Shown piece after piece: positions 59,346 to 64,000 of a DNA stretch of 64,000 nt; position 1 is the stretch's first letter, and every line of letters begins with the position of its first letter. Origin of the DNA: Myotis daubentonii. Taxonomy: Eukaryota > Chordata > Mammalia > Chiroptera > Vespertilionidae. The position numbers and the translations under genes are program-made. A model generated the notes under the pieces. The model was not told the DNA's origin. It was given only the letters and a program-made list of their open reading frames with translations, and did not search any database. Location of the stretch: assembly GCF_963259705.1 (NCBI RefSeq), contig NC_081844.1, forward strand, positions 39,063,341 through 39,127,340, given 5' to 3'.

Positions 59346-59928
59346 AATTAATTCTGATACTTGAATTAAACAAGTAAGTGGATGATTGAATAGTAGCAGC
59401 TACGCTTTCTCAATGCTGGAGTGAGAATTTACTGATAAGCAAGGGGAGGAGACAAGAATAAGCCATGCCTAATGGATTAATTAGAGACATTAGTATGAAT
59501 TTATGTTTAGCTTAATATAGATACAGATAGTTGCATACTGAAATATTTATAGATATGTAGATATAGACAGCTTAGTATATACACATCTATTTCCGCTCTC
59601 TGCCAGCTGAAAGTGACTAAAAGCAATGACACCCCAGTAGCAAAGAGCACACATGGCATCCAGATCTTGGTGTGTAATACTATTCTCCAATAAAAGAAAG
59701 CAGGGCTCCCTGGAGAAAAGACCAATTGTAGAACTGGGGCAGGAAATATGCAAAATGAACCTAAAGCATTATGTAGCTCCAGAAAGTAAAAACTACACAC
59801 AAAACAAACAAACCAATCCAACATTGATGGGGATACATCAAAAGTGCACAGGAGCCAAATGAAATAGCTCCCAATGGTCAAAGTTAACACACTTTGAACA
59901 ATAAAATTAATAAAGTAGTATGAAATTA
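59346..59928. other. no recognised gene
   Basis: Holds most of a 158-codon minus-strand frame (59507-59983) whose first codons come from the end of the next Helitron; no domain recognised. The block 59600-59770 looks like an old interspersed repeat that I cannot name. Confidence 0.35.
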
Positions 59929-60973
59929 TCCTATCTAATAAAAGAGAAAAATGGTAATTGGCGTACGACGATACCCTTTTCATTGGTTAATCAGGGCTAT
60001 ATGCAAATTAACTGCCAACTAAGATTGGCAGTTAACTGCCAACAAGATGGCGGTTAATTTGCATATGTAGGCACAATGCAGGGAGGCGAAAGGGAAAGCA
60101 GGAAGAAGCCCCCTGTCACTGACAGTGATCGGAAACCCAGGGGGGAGCTAAGAGCTGGGGGGCAGGGCAAAGGCGGCCCTGGGGCCGCCTTTGCCCTGCC
60201 CCCCAGCCATGATCGGAGAATCAGGTGCCTTTTCCGCCCTGGCCAGTGATAGCAGGAAGTAGGGGTGGAGCCAGCGATGGGAGCTGGGCACGGTCGAAGC
60301 TGGCAGTCCCGGGAGCTAGGGGTCCCTTGCCTGGGCCTAAAGCGGAGCCCACAATCGCGGGGCCGCTGCAGCTGTGGGTCCCCGCTGCCCGGGCCGGACA
60401 CCTCAGCCAGAGGCGTTAGGCCTGGGCAGGGGCGGAGCCTGCAACCGCGGGGAGCTGGGGGTCCCCTGCCCAGGCCTGACACCTCTGCCGGAGGCCTCAG
60501 GCCTGGTCAAGGGGCCGATCCGGTGATTGGTGATCGGAGGGTGATGAGGGTCAACTCCTCTGGCCGAGGCATCAGGCCTGGGTGGGGGGCAGAGCCGGGG
60601 ATTGGGGGGATATGATGGTCCCCTTGCCCAGGCCTGAAGCCTGGGTCAGAGGCGTCAGGCTTGGGCGGGGGGTGGAGCAAGCGATCAGAGGGAGATGGGG
60701 GTCCCCTGCCCAGGCATGATTCCTGGGCCAGAGGCCTCAGGCCTGGGCGGGGGCCAGAGCCAGTGATCAGGGGGAGATGGGGGTCCCTGTCCAAGCCTGA
60801 CACCTCTGGCGGAGGCATCAGGCCTGGGCAAGGGGCCGATCAGGCGATCGGAGGGTGATGGGGGTCAACGCCTGAGGGCTCCCAGTATGTGAGAGGGGGC
60901 AGGCTGGGTTGAGGGACACTCCCCCCCCACACACACACACCCAGTGCACGAATTTCGTGCACCGGGCCCCTAG
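59929..60973 (+). mobile_element. HeliBat-type Helitron (subfamily A, 6 internal units), first of tandem pair
   Basis: Starts TCCTATCTAATAAAAGAG, ends CCCCTAG. Six tandem units of about 75-85 bases (near 60417, 60498, 60572, 60657, 60738, 60821). Frames up to 142 aa here are GC-rich shadows. Confidence 0.93.
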
Positions 60974-61615
60974 TTATCTAATAAAAGACAAAGATGGTAA
61001 TTGACTGTACCTTCACTATGCCCACAGGCCAATCAGAAGAGTATGCAAATTAACCCAACAAAGATGGCGGTTAATTTGCATACACAGGCACCCAGTGAAG
61101 ACTGAAGACAGTGTAGAAGGAAGCCAAGCACAGAAGGGAGCCAAGCGGCGGAGAAGGGAATGGATCGGAGATAGCAGAGACGAGGGCGGAGCTGAGGCAG
61201 TGGACATGGGAGGGAGCGAAGTGGCAGAGAAGGGAGGGAGCGAGGCAGCGGACATGGGAGGGAGCCGAGGCGGCGGACACGGGAGGGAGCCAAGGCCGAG
61301 GCGGCGGACACGGGAGGGAGCCGAGGCCGAGGTGGTGGACATGGGAGGGAGGCGAAGCAGAGGACACGGAGGGAGCCAAGGCAGTGGACACGGGAGGGAG
61401 CCGAGGCAGCGGAGAAGGGAGGAAGCGAAGTGGCAGAGAAGGGAGGCGGCCGAGGCAGCGGAGACAGGAGGAAGCTGAGGGCGAAGTGGCGAAGGGAAGG
61501 AGCGAGGCAGAGGAGAAGAGAGAGAAGCCTGCCTCGGTGGGCTTTGCTCCCTTCTCTGCTTCGCTCCAGTCTCAGGAAGCCCTATTCTTGCAGGAATCTT
61601 CCTGCAGGCCTCTAG
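60974..61615 (+). mobile_element. HeliBat-type Helitron with purine minisatellite, second of tandem pair
   Basis: Starts TTATCTAATAAAAGAC directly at the end of the previous copy (first bases altered), ends GCCTCTAG with the hairpin TTGCAGGAATCTTCCTGCAGG shortened. 61180-61510 is a GA-rich minisatellite of about 20-30 base units (GACACGGGAGGGAGCCGAGG). Confidence 0.9.
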
Positions 61616-61619
61616 TCCA

Positions 61620-63500
61620 AGGTATTAAAAAAAAAAAAAAATCAATCAGTATAATTCAATACATTAACAAATAAAGGAAAAATCTCATAATAATTTTAAT
61701 ACATGCACAACAGGCATTTGCTAAAATTCAACACCCATTTATTTCATAATTCTTATGACATTAGAAATAGAACTAACTGTATTTGATAAAGAGCATCTAC
61801 AGAAATCTCTTGTAAACATTATACATCATAATAGTGAAATACTGAAAACTTGCTTCCTGAGATTGGGAATGAGGCAAGCTTACCTAGTCTCATCATTTCT
61901 ATTCAACATTGTACTACAGGTGGTAGACAGTACAAAAGTTCAAGAAAAAGAAGTAAAAGGAATGAAGATTAAAAAGGAAGAAATAAAAATGTCACTATTC
62001 ACAGACCACATAACTGTATATGAAAAAAAATAAAAAGTAAGTGAATTTAACAAGGTTGCTGGATAGAAGGCCAATTGTATTTCCCTGTATTCCCCAAATA
62101 ATTAAGAGATGTTTAAAAATTATGTATGTATAAATAACTCACTATAGCCTCAATAAATAATCATAAACATGTGAATAAATCTGGAAAATATATGTAAGCC
62201 CTCAAAACAAATAAGTCATAGAACTCTAGTGAGATATATTAAAGTAGCCCTAAATAGAAGAGATATACACATTGATCAAGGATTGGAAGACTCGGCCTTA
62301 ATCGGATTGGCTCAGTGGATAGAGCATCGGCTTGCAGACAGAAGAGTCCCAGGTTCGATTCCGGTCAAGGACATGTACCTTGGTTGAGGGCACATCCCCA
62401 GTGGGGAGTGTGCAGGAGGCAGCTGAATCGATGCTTCTCTCTCATCGATATTTCTAACTCTCTATCCCTCTCCCTTCCTCGCTGTAAAAATCAATAAAAT
62501 AAATTTTTTTAAAAAAAGAATTGGAAGACTCAATATATATTGATTCATAGATTTAATGCATTTCCTCGCCCTCCCCCCAAAAAATGCCTGCAGTTTTTCA
62601 TAGGTGGACATTATTCATAGGTCTCAAATATATATAGCAATGCAAAAGAAAAGAATAACTATCAAGTTAAATTTGGAAGACTTAATGACTAGATATCAAG
62701 ATTCAGTATAAAGTGAAATTTGGAATAAGTGAAAAGATGTACAAATAGAACAATGGAACAGAATACAGTCCAGAAACCGACCACTGACACTAAATTTATG
62801 ACAAACTTGATGCTGAGTAGCCCTGGAGAAAGGATAGTCTTTACCCATAAATGATACTTTGTCAACTGAATATCCAGATGGAATAAATAAAACTTGAACC
62901 CCTGATGTAAAGGGTGCCTCACATCCTTCACAAATTAATTTCAGGTTTGTTGAAAATCTAAATATAAAATATAAGACGACCAGATTTTCTGGAGATCACA
63001 GAAGAGAATAATCTTTATGAACTTCAGGTGCAGAAGAATTTCTTATCTTATGATAAAATGAAACACATTAAAATCAGTAACTTCTGTTCATCAAAAGACA
63101 CCTTTAAAAGAGTAGAAAGATAAGCCATTGAGTGGGAGATGATGCTATCATATATGTAACCAACAAAAAGAATCATGTCTAAGGTATGTAAAGAAATTCC
63201 TACAAAAAATAAGAAAAAAATGGTAACTCAATAGAAAAATAGGAAAGAGACCTGATCAGGAATTTAACAGAAGGGTAAACATGTGAAAGGATACTCAATC
63301 AAATTAATTATTAAGAAATTACAAAGTAAATAAAGAAATCTGAAATCTACAGAATTCTGTGCAAGAGTATATTAGTGTTACTTGGCAATATCTGCTAAAG
63401 ATGGTATACATAAGGCCTATGAGACAGAAATACTAATTCAAAAAATTTACATAACAGAGTATGTATTTATATATGTTTGTGCAGCAAAACACATGAAAAA
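61620..63500 (+). mobile_element. L1 ORF2 C-terminal part and 3' end, decayed, interrupted by a SINE
   Basis: ORF2-like coding from 61755: HNSEILKTCFLRLGMRQ and SSFLFNIVLQVV, then LFTDHITVYEKK where the catalytic FADD-type motif has become FTDH. The downstream block (GACACCTTTAAAAGAGTAGAAAG, about 63100) is the ORF2 C-terminus and 3' UTR. Stops and frameshifts throughout. Confidence 0.75.
62294..62515 (+). mobile_element. Ves-type SINE inserted in L1
   Basis: Sense copy, target duplication ATTGGAAGACTC on both sides (62282-62293 and 62520-62531). Confidence 0.93.
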
Positions 63501-63721
63501 TATTTTTTAAATATATTTGTATTGATTTTCTACAGAGAGGAAGGGAGAGGGATAGAGAGTTAGAAACATCAATGAGAGAGAAACATTGATCAGCTGCCTC
63601 CTGCACACTCCCCACTGGGGATGTGCCTGCAACCAAGGTACATGCCCTTGACCGGAACCGAACCTGGGACCCTTGAGTCCGCAAGTCGACGCTCTATCCA
63701 CAGAGCCAAACCAGTTAGGGC
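63501..63721 (-). mobile_element. Ves-type SINE
   Basis: Antisense copy; target duplication CACATGAAAAATATTT on both sides, perfect over 16 bases. Confidence 0.94.
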
Positions 63722-63765
63722 CACATGAAAAATATTTGACATTTTATTTTATTTTTATTTATTTA

Positions 63766-63985
63766 TTTTTTTAAATATATTTTATTGATTTTTTACAGAG
63801 AGGAAGGGAGAGAGATAGAGAGTTAGAAACATCGATGAGAAGAGAAACATCGATCAGCTGCCTCCTGCACATCTCCCAATGGGGATGTGCTCGCAACCCA
63901 GGTACATGCCCTTGACCGGAATCGAACCTGGGACCTTTCAGTCCGCAGGCCGACGCTCTATCCACTGAGCCAAACCGGTTTCGGC
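63766..63985 (-). mobile_element. Ves-type SINE at window end
   Basis: Antisense copy; target duplication AATATTTGACATTTT at 63730-63744 and at the very end of the window. It overlaps the preceding SINE's duplicated target. Confidence 0.93.
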
Positions 63986-64000
63986 AATATTTGACATTTT

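Noticed and set aside
59507..59983. 158-codon minus-strand frame with hydrophobic segments
   Set aside because: The first codons are antisense Helitron end, no known domain, no splice or promoter support; hydrophobicity follows from T-rich antisense sequence.
61095..61478. Plus-strand 127-codon frame rich in GGS and arginine
   Set aside because: Translation of the GA-rich minisatellite in a Helitron; purine-only strands rarely hold stops in some frames.
62310..62365. tRNA-like A and B boxes that could be a tRNA gene
   Set aside because: The boxes belong to the head of a Ves SINE; no cloverleaf with acceptor stem closes.
57872..64000. Search for the CEP44 first exon and promoter
   Set aside because: No CpG island or donor-ended leader outside Helitrons was found; the 5' end is probably beyond the window.

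Overview
This window looks like nuclear DNA from a vespertilionid (vesper) bat. The evidence is a combination of repeats known from that family: many tRNA-derived Ves-type SINEs, many non-autonomous HeliBat-type Helitrons (5'-TC, 3' hairpin, CTAG end, inserted between A and T), and young hAT miniature elements including one of the SPIN type. Base composition is AT-rich, with GC-rich islands only inside Helitrons. There are no bacterial features, operons or CRISPR arrays.

One protein-coding gene is recognisable. Ten coding exons on the minus strand between 57821 and 40422 join in frame, each with GT donor and AG acceptor, into a 389-residue protein that I identify as CEP44, the 44 kDa centrosomal protein. 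The ATG lies in the exon at 57733-57871. At least one upstream non-coding exon and the promoter are expected beyond the right edge. The stop is at 40422-40424, with a polyadenylation signal 146 bases further on.

Layout. 1-40 kb appears intergenic: old L1, L2, MIR, MER5 and LTR fragments, younger SINEs, three Helitrons, two hAT miniature elements (3487-3693 and the SPIN copy 10356-10578), a half-L1 (HAL1-like) element on the minus strand at about 19.9-22.3 kb, and two processed pseudogenes: RPLP1 (minus, 16.5-16.96 kb) and TPT1 (plus, 27.9-29.4 kb, split by a 730-base insertion). 40-58 kb is CEP44, whose introns are crowded with Helitrons, including a head-to-tail run of three at 42752-43936. 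58-64 kb is presumably CEP44 intron 1: microsatellites, three more Helitrons, and an old L1 ORF2 to 3' UTR fragment cut by three SINEs.

I found no clear new multi-gene system. The most interesting material is structural: tandem Helitron arrays with exact junctions, Helitrons nested in SINEs with reconstructable target sites, a 28-base inverted repeat inside an intronic Helitron that could fold as a small-RNA hairpin, one Helitron subfamily carrying 1, 4 or 6 copies of an internal repeat of about 80 bases, and small local duplications that match no family I know. Family names come from recalled consensus features, not a database search. Edges of old repeats are approximate to tens of bases; exon edges, the hAT edges and most Helitron edges are read directly from the sequence.
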